From: DATJPD01 sp035506575
GTDB lineage: Bacteria; Pseudomonadota; Alphaproteobacteria; CACIAM-22H2
Length of the DNA: 64,000 bases
Reading direction: 5' to 3'
NCBI GenBank assembly: GCA_035506575.1
Contig: DATJPD010000219.1
Location: forward strand, 1 to 64,000
Shown in pieces: positions 40,891 to 49,777 of the stretch; the first letter of the stretch is position 1; every line of letters starts with the position of its first letter. The notes under the pieces were generated by a model. That model was not told where the DNA came from. It searched no databases and saw only the letters and a list, made by a program, of their open reading frames with translations. Both the position numbers and the translations under genes were made by a program.

Positions 40891-43800
40891 CTACTCTGCC
40901 GCCGTCACGGCGCCGGCCGGCGCGGGGCCGTCGAGCCAGTCGACGTTCGCCATCTTGCGGACGATCACGAACTCATCGCGGTTGGTGCCGATGGTGCCGT
41001 GATAGTTGAAGCCATAGCTCTGCTGGGCGTAGCCGCCGATCATGTGGGTCGGCTTGGGCACCGTGCGGGTCACCGAATTGTGGATGCCGCCGCGCGCGTG
41101 CGTGATCTCGCTGCCCGGTACGTTCACGATCTTCTCCTGGGCGTGATACATCAGCACCATGCCTTCGGGCACGCGCTGGCTGACGACCGCGCGCGCCACG
41201 AGCGCGCCGTTGATGTTGAACGCCTCGATCCAGTCGTTGTCGACGATGCCCGCCTTGGCCGCGTCCTTCTCGCTCATCCACACGATCGGGCCGCCGCGCG
41301 ACAGGGTCAGCATGATCAGGTTGTCGGTATAGGTGCTGTGGATGCCCCATTTCTGGTGCGGCGTGATGAAATTGAGCACGACCTCGGCGTTGCCGTTGCT
41401 GCGCGTCCCCAGCATCGGGCGCACCGTCTTGGTGTCGACCGGCGGCCGGTAGACGCACAGGCCTTCGCCGAAGGCGATCATCCAGGGATGATCCTGGTAG
41501 AGCTGCTGGCGGCCGGTCAGCGTCCGCCACGGGATCAGCTCGTGCACGTTGGTGTAGCCGGCGTTGTAGCTCACGTGCTCGGACTCGATGCCGCTCCACG
41601 TAGGCGATGAGACGATCTTGCGCGGCTGGGCCTGCAGGTCGCGGAAGCGGATCTTGTCGTCCTCGCGGGCCCGCGCGAGATGCGCGTGGTCGCGGCCGGT
41701 AGCCTTGCTCAGCGCCTCCCAGGCCTTGACCGCGACGGCACCGTTGGTCTCAGGCGCCAGGGTGAGGATCACCTCGGCCGCGTCCATGTCCGTCTCGATG
41801 CGCGGCAGCCCCTGGCTGACCCCGGGCTCCGTGACCCTATGGTTGAGCTCGCCGAGGAACTTCACTTCCTCCTCGGTCTTCCAGGCGATGCCCTTGCCGC
41901 CGTTGCCGATCTTGGTCATCAGCGGCCCGAGAGAAGTGTACTTCTTGTACGTGTTGGGGTAGTCGCGCTCGACGACCACCATCGCCGGCGCCGTCTTGCC
42001 GGGGATGAGATCGCACTCGCCGCGCTTCCAGTCCTTGGGCGCGAACGGCTGGGCAATCTCGGCCGGCGTGTCGTGGAGGATCGGCAGCAGCACGAGGTCC
42101 TTCTCAACGCCCAGGTAGCCGGGCACGATCTCGGAGAACCGGCGCGCGATGCCCTTGAAGATCTCCCAGTCGCTGCGGGCTTCCCACGCCGGGTCCACGG
42201 CCCCGGACAGCGGGTGGATGAAGGGATGCATGTCCGAGGTGTTGAGGTCGAACTTCTCGTACCAAGTGGCCGTCGGCAGCACGATGTCGGAGTACATGCA
42301 GGTCGTCGACATGCGGAAGTCGATCGTGACCAAAAGGTCCAGCTTTCCTTCCGCGGCGCGGTCGTGCCAGGCGACCTCCTCCGGCTTGCGGCCGCCTTCC
42401 TCGCCCAGATCCTTTCCCTGCACGCCGTGCTGGGCGCCGAGGAGGTATTTCAGGAAGTACTCGTGGCCCTTGCCGCTCGAGCCGAGAAGGTTCGAGCGCC
42501 ACACGAACATGTTGCGCGGGAAGTTGCGCGGCTCGTCGGGGTCCTCGCAGGACATGTGCAAGTCGCCTGACTTGAGCGCGCCCGCCGCGTAAGCCGCCGC
42601 ATCCTGGCCGCGGGCCGCGGCATCCCGCGTCACCTGCAGCGGATTGGCCTGCAACTGCGGCGCCGACGGCAGCCAGCCCATGCGCTCGGCGCGCACGTTG
42701 AAGTCGATCAGGCTGCCGTGCATGGCCTTGGGGTCGGCCAGCGGCGACAGGATTTCCTCGACGCCCAGCTTCTCGTGACGCCACTGGCTGGTGTGGGCAT
42801 AGAAGAAAGACGTGCTGTTCATGTGGCGCGGCGGACGATGCCAGTCGAGCGCGAAGGCAAGCGGCGTCCAGCCGGTTTGCGGCCGCAGCTTTTCCTGGCC
42901 GACATAATGCGACCAGCCGCCACCGGACTGGCCGATGCAGCCGCACAGCACGAGCATGTTGATGATGCCGCGATAGATCATGTCGCCGTGGTACCAGTGA
43001 TTCACCGCGGCACCCAGGATCACCATCGACTTGCCCTTGGTGCGGTCCGCGTTGTCGGCGAACTGGCGGGCGGTCGCGACGACGTGCGCGCGCTTCACCC
43101 CGGTGATGCGCTCCTGCCACGCCGGCGTATACGGGACATCGTCGTCATAGGACGAGGCCACGTTGCCGCCGCCGAGGCCGCGGTGGATGCCGTAGTTCGC
43201 GACGAGAAGGTCGAACACCGTCGCCACCAGCGCCTCGCCGTCCTTCAGCTTGAGGCGCCTGGCCGGCACGTTGCGCGTGAGCACGGCCTCGCGCGGCGAG
43301 TTCGGGAAATGCTGATGCTCCTGGCCGCCGAAATACGGAAAGCCGACCGGGACCACGTCGCTTTTGACGTCGATCAGCGTCAGGCGGGGCTGGATGTCGG
43401 CGCCGTCGGCGCCCTTCTTCTCGAGGTTCCATTTCCCTTGCTCGCCCCAGCGGAAGCCGACCGAGCCGAGCGGTACCGCGACCTTGTCGGTCGCCTGGTC
43501 GACGACGACCGTCTTCCAGTCGGGATTGTTCGCCTGCCCCAACGCACCTTCGAAGTCCGACGCGCGCACGAAGCGGTCGGGGACGTAGCGGTCGCCGCGC
43601 TTCACGAGGCGCACCAGGTGCGGCAGATCCGTGTACTGACGGCAGTAGGAGTCGAAATACTCGCTCTTCCGGTCGATGTGGAACTCCTTGAGGATCACGT
43701 GCCCCATCGCCATGGCGAGGGCGGCGTCCGTGCCCTGCTTGGGAGCGAGCCACAGATCGGCGAACTTCGACGCCTCGCTGTAGTCCGGCGTCACCGTGAT

Positions 43801-44634
43801 GATCTTGGTGCCCTTATAGCGGACCTCGGTCATGAAATGGGCGTCGGGTGTGCGCGTCTGCGGCACGTTCGACCCCCACATCATGATGAACATCGAGTTG
43901 TACCAGTCGGCACTTTCCGGCACGTCGGTCTGCTCGCCCCAGGTCTGCGGTGAGCTCGGCGGCAGGTCGCAGTACCAGTCGTAGAAGCTCAGGCACACGC
44001 CGCCGATCAGCGACAGATAGCGCGTGCCGGCGGCGTAGGAGACCATCGACATGGCCGGAATCGGCGAGAAGCCGAGGATGCGGTCGGGTCCGAACGTCTT
44101 GGCGGTATAGACGTTGGCCGCGGCGATGATGTCGTTGACGTCCTCCCAGCTCGCGCGCACGAAGCCGCCGCGCCCGCGGATCGCCTTGTAGCCGCCCGCC
44201 TTGTCCGGGGATTCGACGATCGACTTCCAGGCCGCCACCGGGTCCTTGAGCCGCGCCTTGGCCTCGCGCCACAGGCGCAAGAGCCGGCCGCGCACGAGCG
44301 GATATTTGAGCCGGTTGGCGCTGTAGAGGTACCAGGAGTAGCTGGCGCCGCGTGAGCAGCCGCGCGGCTCGTGGTTCGGCAGGTCCGGGCGCGTGCGCGG
44401 ATAGTCGGTCTGCTGCGTTTCCCAGGTGACGATCCCGCCCTTCACGTAGATCTTCCAGCTGCACGAGCCGGTGCAGTTGACGCCGTGGGTCGAGCGGACG
44501 ATGCGGTCGTGCGCCCAGCGGTTGCGGTACGCGTCCTCCCAGCTGCGGTCTTCGCGCGTGACGATGCCGTGAGTGCCGGAGAACGTGTCGACGTTCTTGC
44601 GGAAGAAGGCAAGGCGGTCGAGGAAGTGGCTCAT
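40891..44634 (-). CDS. narG: Respiratory nitrate reductase alpha subunit
   Basis: 1247 residues, full length for the membrane-bound molybdo-bis(MGD) enzyme that reduces nitrate to nitrite on the cytoplasmic face. HGVNCTGSCSWKIYVKGG has the His and Cys ligands of the FS0 cluster, with the next Cys in PRGCSRGASYSWY. YCDLPPSSPQTWGEQTDVPES holds the Asp molybdenum ligand. No Tat signal is expected and only the vestigial N-terminal tail is seen. It lies 16 bases downstream of narK. Confidence 0.98.
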   Translation of the reverse strand: MSHFLDRLAFFRKNVDTFSGTHGIVTREDRSWEDAYRNRWAHDRIVRSTHGVNCTGSCSWKIYVKGGIVTWETQQTDYPRTRPDLPNHEPRGCSRGASYSWYLYSANRLKYPLVRGRLLRLWREAKARLKDPVAAWKSIVESPDKAGGYKAIRGRGGFVRASWEDVNDIIAAANVYTAKTFGPDRILGFSPIPAMSMVSYAAGTRYLSLIGGVCLSFYDWYCDLPPSSPQTWGEQTDVPESADWYNSMFIMMWGSNVPQTRTPDAHFMTEVRYKGTKIITVTPDYSEASKFADLWLAPKQGTDAALAMAMGHVILKEFHIDRKSEYFDSYCRQYTDLPHLVRLVKRGDRYVPDRFVRASDFEGALGQANNPDWKTVVVDQATDKVAVPLGSVGFRWGEQGKWNLEKKGADGADIQPRLTLIDVKSDVVPVGFPYFGGQEHQHFPNSPREAVLTRNVPARRLKLKDGEALVATVFDLLVANYGIHRGLGGGNVASSYDDDVPYTPAWQERITGVKRAHVVATARQFADNADRTKGKSMVILGAAVNHWYHGDMIYRGIINMLVLCGCIGQSGGGWSHYVGQEKLRPQTGWTPLAFALDWHRPPRHMNSTSFFYAHTSQWRHEKLGVEEILSPLADPKAMHGSLIDFNVRAERMGWLPSAPQLQANPLQVTRDAAARGQDAAAYAAGALKSGDLHMSCEDPDEPRNFPRNMFVWRSNLLGSSGKGHEYFLKYLLGAQHGVQGKDLGEEGGRKPEEVAWHDRAAEGKLDLLVTIDFRMSTTCMYSDIVLPTATWYEKFDLNTSDMHPFIHPLSGAVDPAWEARSDWEIFKGIARRFSEIVPGYLGVEKDLVLLPILHDTPAEIAQPFAPKDWKRGECDLIPGKTAPAMVVVERDYPNTYKKYTSLGPLMTKIGNGGKGIAWKTEEEVKFLGELNHRVTEPGVSQGLPRIETDMDAAEVILTLAPETNGAVAVKAWEALSKATGRDHAHLARAREDDKIRFRDLQAQPRKIVSSPTWSGIESEHVSYNAGYTNVHELIPWRTLTGRQQLYQDHPWMIAFGEGLCVYRPPVDTKTVRPMLGTRSNGNAEVVLNFITPHQKWGIHSTYTDNLIMLTLSRGGPIVWMSEKDAAKAGIVDNDWIEAFNINGALVARAVVSQRVPEGMVLMYHAQEKIVNVPGSEITHARGGIHNSVTRTVPKPTHMIGGYAQQSYGFNYHGTIGTNRDEFVIVRKMANVDWLDGPAPAGAVTAAE

Positions 44635-44650
44635 AATGTCGAAACTCCCA

Positions 44651-47323
44651 TCAGCAGCGGGCTTCCGCTTTGCGACGCGTGTAGTACCACCAGGTCATGA
44701 CCACGCAGGTGACATAGAAGACGATGAACAGCCACAGCGCAGCATGCACGGTTCCGGTCATCTGGATCGACGAGCCGAAGGTCTTCGGGATGAAGAAGCC
44801 GCCGAAAGCGCCAACGGCCGACGTGAAGCCGAGGACCGCCGCTCCTTCCTTGGTGGCGTCCTTGACCGCCTGGGCCTGCGCCACTCCCGACGAGCCGGCC
44901 CGGCGTTTGTGGTCGGCGAGGAAGATCGCCGGGATCATCTGGAAGGTCGACGAGTTGCCGATCCCGGAGGCCGCGAACAGCACCATGAACGCGGCGAAGA
45001 ACATGGCGAACGACGCCGTATCGAGCGCGTAGAGGACCCCGCCGACGGCGGCGATCATCGCCACGAACACCCACAAGGTGACGCGGCCGCCGCCGATGCG
45101 GTCCGCCAGCCCGCCCGAGAACGAGCGGCTGAGGGCACCCACGAGCGGCCCGAGGAACGCGTAGGCCAGGGGGTCGACCGCCGGGAAGACGATCTTCATC
45201 AGCATCGGGAACGCCGCCGAATAGCCGATGAACGAGCCGAAGGTGCCGACATACAGCCAGCACATGATCCAGTTGTGCTTGCGCTTGAAGATCACCGCCT
45301 GGTCGGCGAACGACGCCTTAGCGCTTTCGATGTCGTCCATGCCGAACCACGCGGCCACCGAGGCGATGGCGATGAACGGCACCCAGACATAGCCCGCGTT
45401 CTGCAGCCACATCTGCGCCGTCTGCGTGCCCTTGATCCACGGCAGCGGCTGGCCGCCCAGCGCCCCGAACACGCCCGTGGTGATGACCAGCGGCACGACG
45501 AACTGCACCACGCTCACGCCGAGATTGCCGAGGCCGGCGTTCAGCCCGAGCGCCAGCCCCTTCTGCTCCTTGGGGAAGAAGAAGCTGATATTCGCCATGC
45601 TGGAGGCGAAGTTGCCGCCGCCGAAGCCGCACAGGAGGGCCAGGATCAGCATCACGGTGTACGAGGTCTCCGGGTTCTGCACCGCCATGCCGATCCCCAG
45701 CGCCGGGATCAGGAGCGAGGCAGTGCTGAAGGCGGTCCACGTCCGGCCGCCGAAAATCGGCACCATGAAGGAGTAGAACACGCGCAAGCCGGCACCGGAG
45801 AGGCTCGGCAGGGCGGCGAGCCAGAACAGCTGGTCGGTCGTGTACTTGAACCCGATATTGGGCAGGTTCACCACGACCACGCTCCACACCATCCAGATGG
45901 CGAAGGCCAAAAGCAGGGCGGGAATGGAGATCCACAGATTGCGCGTCGCAATCCGCCGGCCCTTGGCCGCCCAGAAGTCCTTTTCCTCCGGGCGCCAGTC
46001 GGTGAGCACGTGGGGCTGCTCGAGCTCGGGCAGGAAATGCGGCTGCGCCAACTCCGGAATCGCGCGCCGCTCCATGCGCAGGATGGCGAAGTGCATCCAT
46101 GCGAGGTTCACGGCGACGACCAGGAAGAGGAGCATGAAGCAGCTCGTCCACACGCCCGTCAGATCGTTCATCATGCCGAACGCGATGGGCAGCACGAAGC
46201 CGCCGAGCCCGCCGATCATCCCCACGACGCCGCCCACCGCCCCCACGTGCTGCGGATAGTAGACCGGGATGTGCTTGAAGACGGCCGCCGTGCCGAGGGC
46301 CATGAAGAAGCCGAGCACGAACGAGACGGCGGTAAAGACCGGCAGGCCGGTGCCGAAGCTGAACTCGATCGGGCCGCGGATGCCCTGGACGATGTAGTGG
46401 GTCGGCGGGTAGGACAGGATGAACGTGCACACCACCGAGGCGCCGAAGGTCCAGTACATGACGCGCCGCGCGCCGTATTTGTCGGAAAGCTTGCCGCCGA
46501 GCGCGCGGAACAGGCTGCCCGCGATCGAATACACGGCGCCGAGCACGCCGGCGAGACGGATATCGATGCCGTAGACGCCGATCAGGTAGCGCGGCAGCCA
46601 GAGCGACAGCGCCACGAACCCGCCGAAGGCGAAGAAATAGTAGAGGGAGAAGCGCCAGACCTGGACGTTGGCGAGCGGCGCCAGTTGCGCAGCGAAGGTC
46701 GGCCCCTTATGGCCGAGCTTCGCGCGCTGCGCGTGGGCTGGGTCGTCCTGGCTGAACAGCCAGAAGATGGCCGCCATGACGACGAGAGCGACCGACCACA
46801 CACGGGCCACGGCTTCCCAGCCATAGGCCACCATGACGAACGGCGCGGCGAACGTGGTGACCGCTGCACCGACATTGCCCATGCCGAAGATGCCGAGGGC
46901 GGTGCCCTGGCGAGCGGTGTCGTAGAATTTGGAGACATAGGCGACGCCGACGGCGAAGGAGCCGCCGGCAATCCCGACCCCCAGCGCCGCGAGGAGAAAG
47001 GTCTCGTAGCTGCGGGCGTAGCTCAGCAGCCAGGTGGCGATCGCGGCGGATATCATCACGGCGACGAAAATCGGCCGGCCGCCGTACTGATCGCTCCAGA
47101 TGCCGAGAAAGAGGCGGATCAGCGCGCCGACGAGGATCGGAGCACCCACCAGGAGACCGAACTGGGTGTCGTTCAGCCCCAGGTTCGTTTTGATCTGGAT
47201 GCCGATGATCGAAAAGATCGTCCAGACCGCGAAGCACAGCGTGAAGCTCGCCATGCTCAGTGCCAGGGCGCGGGTTTCCGCTGCCGTCGGTAGGGGTCGG
47301 GCGGCTTCGATGCGAGAGCTCAT
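44651..47323 (-). CDS. narK: Fused nitrate/nitrite transporter NarK1-NarK2
   Basis: 890 residues, twice the usual NarK length. The first half (to about residue 430) and the second half are both 12-helix NarK-type MFS modules. Nitrate-signature glycine-rich helices are GNVGAAVTTFAAPF and GGVVGMIGGLGGFVLP in the first half, GLGNLGVSVVQFVVP in the second. Known fusions (Paracoccus) combine a nitrate/proton symporter (NarK1) with a nitrate/nitrite antiporter (NarK2). It heads the nar operon. The ATG at 47323 is preferred over an in-frame ATG at 47377. Confidence 0.93.
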   Translation of the reverse strand: MSSRIEAARPLPTAAETRALALSMASFTLCFAVWTIFSIIGIQIKTNLGLNDTQFGLLVGAPILVGALIRLFLGIWSDQYGGRPIFVAVMISAAIATWLLSYARSYETFLLAALGVGIAGGSFAVGVAYVSKFYDTARQGTALGIFGMGNVGAAVTTFAAPFVMVAYGWEAVARVWSVALVVMAAIFWLFSQDDPAHAQRAKLGHKGPTFAAQLAPLANVQVWRFSLYYFFAFGGFVALSLWLPRYLIGVYGIDIRLAGVLGAVYSIAGSLFRALGGKLSDKYGARRVMYWTFGASVVCTFILSYPPTHYIVQGIRGPIEFSFGTGLPVFTAVSFVLGFFMALGTAAVFKHIPVYYPQHVGAVGGVVGMIGGLGGFVLPIAFGMMNDLTGVWTSCFMLLFLVVAVNLAWMHFAILRMERRAIPELAQPHFLPELEQPHVLTDWRPEEKDFWAAKGRRIATRNLWISIPALLLAFAIWMVWSVVVVNLPNIGFKYTTDQLFWLAALPSLSGAGLRVFYSFMVPIFGGRTWTAFSTASLLIPALGIGMAVQNPETSYTVMLILALLCGFGGGNFASSMANISFFFPKEQKGLALGLNAGLGNLGVSVVQFVVPLVITTGVFGALGGQPLPWIKGTQTAQMWLQNAGYVWVPFIAIASVAAWFGMDDIESAKASFADQAVIFKRKHNWIMCWLYVGTFGSFIGYSAAFPMLMKIVFPAVDPLAYAFLGPLVGALSRSFSGGLADRIGGGRVTLWVFVAMIAAVGGVLYALDTASFAMFFAAFMVLFAASGIGNSSTFQMIPAIFLADHKRRAGSSGVAQAQAVKDATKEGAAVLGFTSAVGAFGGFFIPKTFGSSIQMTGTVHAALWLFIVFYVTCVVMTWWYYTRRKAEARC

Positions 47324-47386
47324 GCTGATGGCCTCAACGCGCCAGCGGAATACTGGGTCAAGGATCGGCCATCGCACGCGTCGGAA

Positions 47387-47404
47387 GCTTGATCTAGATC
47401 AAGC
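47387..47404. promoter_or_regulatory. FNR/NnrR-type operator, narK side
   Basis: GCTTGATCTAGATCAAGC is a perfect 18-bp palindrome containing TTGAT-CTAG-ATCAA, the full FNR-family consensus. It is centred 72 bases from the narK start, so it could activate the nar operon at about -41.5. Confidence 0.85.
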
Positions 47405-47482
47405 GAAGCGCCGCCGCGGGCCCTTTTTCTGCTGGCCGCACGACATTGCTCAATCAGCTAATTGGCAAATATCAAGATCATG

Positions 47483-47498
47483 CTTGATCTAGATCAAG
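47483..47498. promoter_or_regulatory. FNR/NnrR-type operator, regulator side
   Basis: CTTGATCTAGATCAAG is a 16-bp perfect palindrome with the same core as the site at 47387. It is centred about 30 bases before TAAAAA (47520-47525), a plausible -10 element, which places it near -41.5 for the Crp/Fnr gene. A degenerate third site, TTGGCAAATATCAA, lies at 47462-47475. Confidence 0.85.
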
Positions 47499-47549
47499 AC
47501 ATCATGCGCGAGAACACGGTAAAAATGTATTTTGAGTTCGAAGGTGCCG

Positions 47550-48248
47550 ATGCGCCAAGCCGACCTGCAGACGCTTCAGCAATCGTCGCTCTTTCACGAC
47601 ATCGCGCCGCGCGTGGTGGCTGGGATCGCCGCGGACGGGCTTGTCCAGGCCTTGCCGAAGGGCACGTTCCTCTTTGCGGAAGGGGACCAGCCCGAATTCT
47701 GCCACATGATCTTGGGCGGGCGTGCCGGCTTGATCGCCCAGGATGGAGCGGACCGCGAAACCACGATCGAGTTCTTCGGGCCGGGCGACATGCTGGTCGG
47801 TGCCGCCGTGATTCTCGATATGCCCTATCTGGTATCGGCGCGGCTTGCCGCGGATTCGCGGATGTTGCTGATCCCGGCGGAGTCGTTCCGCCGCCATGTC
47901 CGCCACGAGCCGGCGTTGGCGAACGCATGCCTGCGGCAGTTGGCAAGTCACTGGCGGCTTCTCATCGGCCAGATCAAGGACCTCAAGCTGAAGACCGCGC
48001 CGCAGCGAGTGGGCGGCTATCTGCTGGAGAAGGCCGGCGACGTCGGCGGCCGGGCGGTCGTCACGCTCGGCGAGCAGCGCAAGGTGCTGGCCGGGCGCCT
48101 CGGCATGAGCCCGGAAAGCCTGTCGCGCGCCCTGGCCGAGCTCAGGTCCTTCGGCGTCGGCTGCCACGGGCGCGACGTGGTCATCTCCGACGTCAAGCAG
48201 CTGCGCGAATATTGCAAACAGTCGAAGGTGCCTCGCGCGAATGCCTGA
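47550..48248 (+). CDS. Crp/Fnr-family regulator, DNR/NnrR-like
   Basis: About 232 residues: an N-terminal cyclic-nucleotide-binding fold (LPKGTFLFAEGDQPEF, FFGPGDMLVGAAV) and a C-terminal helix-turn-helix (GEQRKVLAGRLGMSPESLSRAL). It lacks the N-terminal cysteine cluster of FNR, so oxygen sensing by [4Fe-4S] is unlikely; DNR/NnrR-type members sense nitric oxide through heme. The recognition helix SPESLSRALAEL is FNR-like and matches the TTGAT-N4-ATCAA sites on both sides, so it probably regulates itself and nar. ATG 47550 is preferred over TTG 47532. Confidence 0.9.
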   Translation: MRQADLQTLQQSSLFHDIAPRVVAGIAADGLVQALPKGTFLFAEGDQPEFCHMILGGRAGLIAQDGADRETTIEFFGPGDMLVGAAVILDMPYLVSARLAADSRMLLIPAESFRRHVRHEPALANACLRQLASHWRLLIGQIKDLKLKTAPQRVGGYLLEKAGDVGGRAVVTLGEQRKVLAGRLGMSPESLSRALAELRSFGVGCHGRDVVISDVKQLREYCKQSKVPRANA

Positions 48249-48353
48249 GGGCAGCCCCCCGATTGCGGCAGCCCGATCCCGGTTAAACCGCGCTATCTCC
48301 GATACTGTAATTCCATTACGCTGCCCTCGATAAGAATATCGGGAGGAGCCGCG

Positions 48354-49637
48354 ATGAAGATCGGTGTCGGTTTGGCCATGGCCGCTTGCCTGGCCGTCCT
48401 GTCGGTCCCCGTGCGCGCCGAAGACCCGCTGCCGCGCGCCAAGCCGGAAGCGGTGGGCCTGTCGTCCGAGCGCCTGGCGCGCATCGGGACCGTGCTGAAC
48501 CAGGACATCGCGGGCGGCCGCATCCCGGGGGCGGTGGTGGCGGTGGCGCGCCACGGCAAGCTCGTCTATTTCGAGGCGTTCGGCTATCGCGACAAAGAGG
48601 CCGGCGTGAAGATGACGACCGACACCATCTTCAACATCGCCTCGATGACCAAGCCGATGGTCGCGGTCGGCGCCCTCATGCTTTACGAGCAGGGCGCCCT
48701 GCTGATGGACCAGCCGCTGTCGCAGTACTTCCCACAATTCGCGAAGATGCAGGTCGCGATCCTGGATGAGACCGGCACTGCGATCGCCAGCACGGTTGCC
48801 GCGCGCCGGCAGATCACGATCCAGGATCTTCTGCGCCACACCTCAGGCCTGATCTACGGCGGCCGGGGCACCACGGCTGTGCACAAGCTCTATCCGGAGG
48901 GCAGCAACGTGGCGGCGGAAGCCCTCACGGGACCTGAGTTCCTCGACAAGCTCGCCTCCCTGCCGCTTCTGTGGCAGCCGGGCTCGACTTGGGATTACGG
49001 GTTCGGGCTCGACATCACCGGGCTCCTCATCGAGAAGATTAGCGGTCAGCCACTCGCGGATTACCTGCAGGCACGACTGTGGAAGCCGCTCGGCATGACC
49101 GACACCGGCTTCCGCATCCCGCCGGCGAAGGCGCCGCGTTACGCGAAGGCGCTGCCGGCCGATCCCGACACCGGCCGGCCACAGCGGGTGGGGCCGGTCG
49201 CAACCCAGCCGAACCCGACCAAGTTCGACTGCGGCGGCGGCTGCGCGGTGTCGACCGCGGGCGACTACGTCCGCTTTGCCAGCATGCTGCTCGACAAGGG
49301 CTCGTTCGGCAAAACGCACATCCTCGGCCGCAAGACGGTCGAGTACATGCTGTCGAACCAGCTCGGCCCCGAGGTGAAGAACCTCATCGCCAACGCCGAC
49401 CCGACACGCGCCGATTACGGCTTCGGCCTGGGCCTGGCCGTGCGCCAGACGGTGGGCGTGGTGCGCCTGATGGGCTCGGTCGGCGAGTTCAACTGGCCGG
49501 GCGCCAGCGGCACCAACTGGTGGGCCGACCCGAAAGAGGACCTGGTCGTCGTGTTCATGGCGCACTCGCCGGGCCCGATCCGCTGGCACTACCGCCAGAA
49601 GATCAACGCGCTGGTGTACGCGGCACTCGCCGACTAG
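48354..49637 (+). CDS. Serine hydrolase, class C beta-lactamase-like
   Basis: 427 residues. Signal peptide to about residue 22, then a beta-lactamase/transpeptidase fold: the SxxK nucleophile in IASMTKPMVAVG, Tyr motif in WDYGFGLDITGLL, and GxxNWPGASGTNWW near the C-terminus replacing KTG. Family members include esterases and D-peptidases, so resistance activity is not implied. Ribosome site GGAGGAG precedes the ATG. Confidence 0.85.
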   Translation: MKIGVGLAMAACLAVLSVPVRAEDPLPRAKPEAVGLSSERLARIGTVLNQDIAGGRIPGAVVAVARHGKLVYFEAFGYRDKEAGVKMTTDTIFNIASMTKPMVAVGALMLYEQGALLMDQPLSQYFPQFAKMQVAILDETGTAIASTVAARRQITIQDLLRHTSGLIYGGRGTTAVHKLYPEGSNVAAEALTGPEFLDKLASLPLLWQPGSTWDYGFGLDITGLLIEKISGQPLADYLQARLWKPLGMTDTGFRIPPAKAPRYAKALPADPDTGRPQRVGPVATQPNPTKFDCGGGCAVSTAGDYVRFASMLLDKGSFGKTHILGRKTVEYMLSNQLGPEVKNLIANADPTRADYGFGLGLAVRQTVGVVRLMGSVGEFNWPGASGTNWWADPKEDLVVVFMAHSPGPIRWHYRQKINALVYAALAD

Positions 49638-49649
49638 CGGCTCGTCGAC

Positions 49650-49755
49650 GTCATTGCGAGGAGCCCGGGTTTGCGGGGGGCTTCGCCCTTGCAAGGAATT
49701 GGGCGACGACGCAATCCAATCCGGATCTGGATCGCTTCGCTGCGCTCGCGATGAC
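49650..49755. repeat. Composite intergenic repeat, copy 2
   Basis: GTCATTGCGAG (49650-49660) and CTCGCGATGAC (49745-49755) are inverted ends with one mismatch. They bound a segment containing a GCAATCC/GGATCGC pair, common in alphaproteobacterial intergenic repeats. Nested inside is the 43-base block 49663-49705 shared, inverted, with 107-150. It sits between convergent genes. Confidence 0.75.
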
Positions 49756-49777
49756 GGAAACTTGAAGCAGCGACGCC

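Noticed and set aside
44573..47293. A ~906-codon open frame on + opposite narK
   Set aside because: It is antisense to a well-supported NarK gene, has a repetitive Arg/His/Glu/Gln-rich composition and no family match. It is a GC-rich codon shadow.
47532..47549. TTG start for the Crp/Fnr gene
   Set aside because: The ATG at 47550 has AAGGTG upstream. The predicted transcript start lies about 47532, so TTG would have no leader.
48354..49637. Antibiotic-resistance AmpC beta-lactamase
   Set aside because: SxxK is present but the KTG motif and typical YxN are not clearly kept, and family members are often esterases or peptidases.
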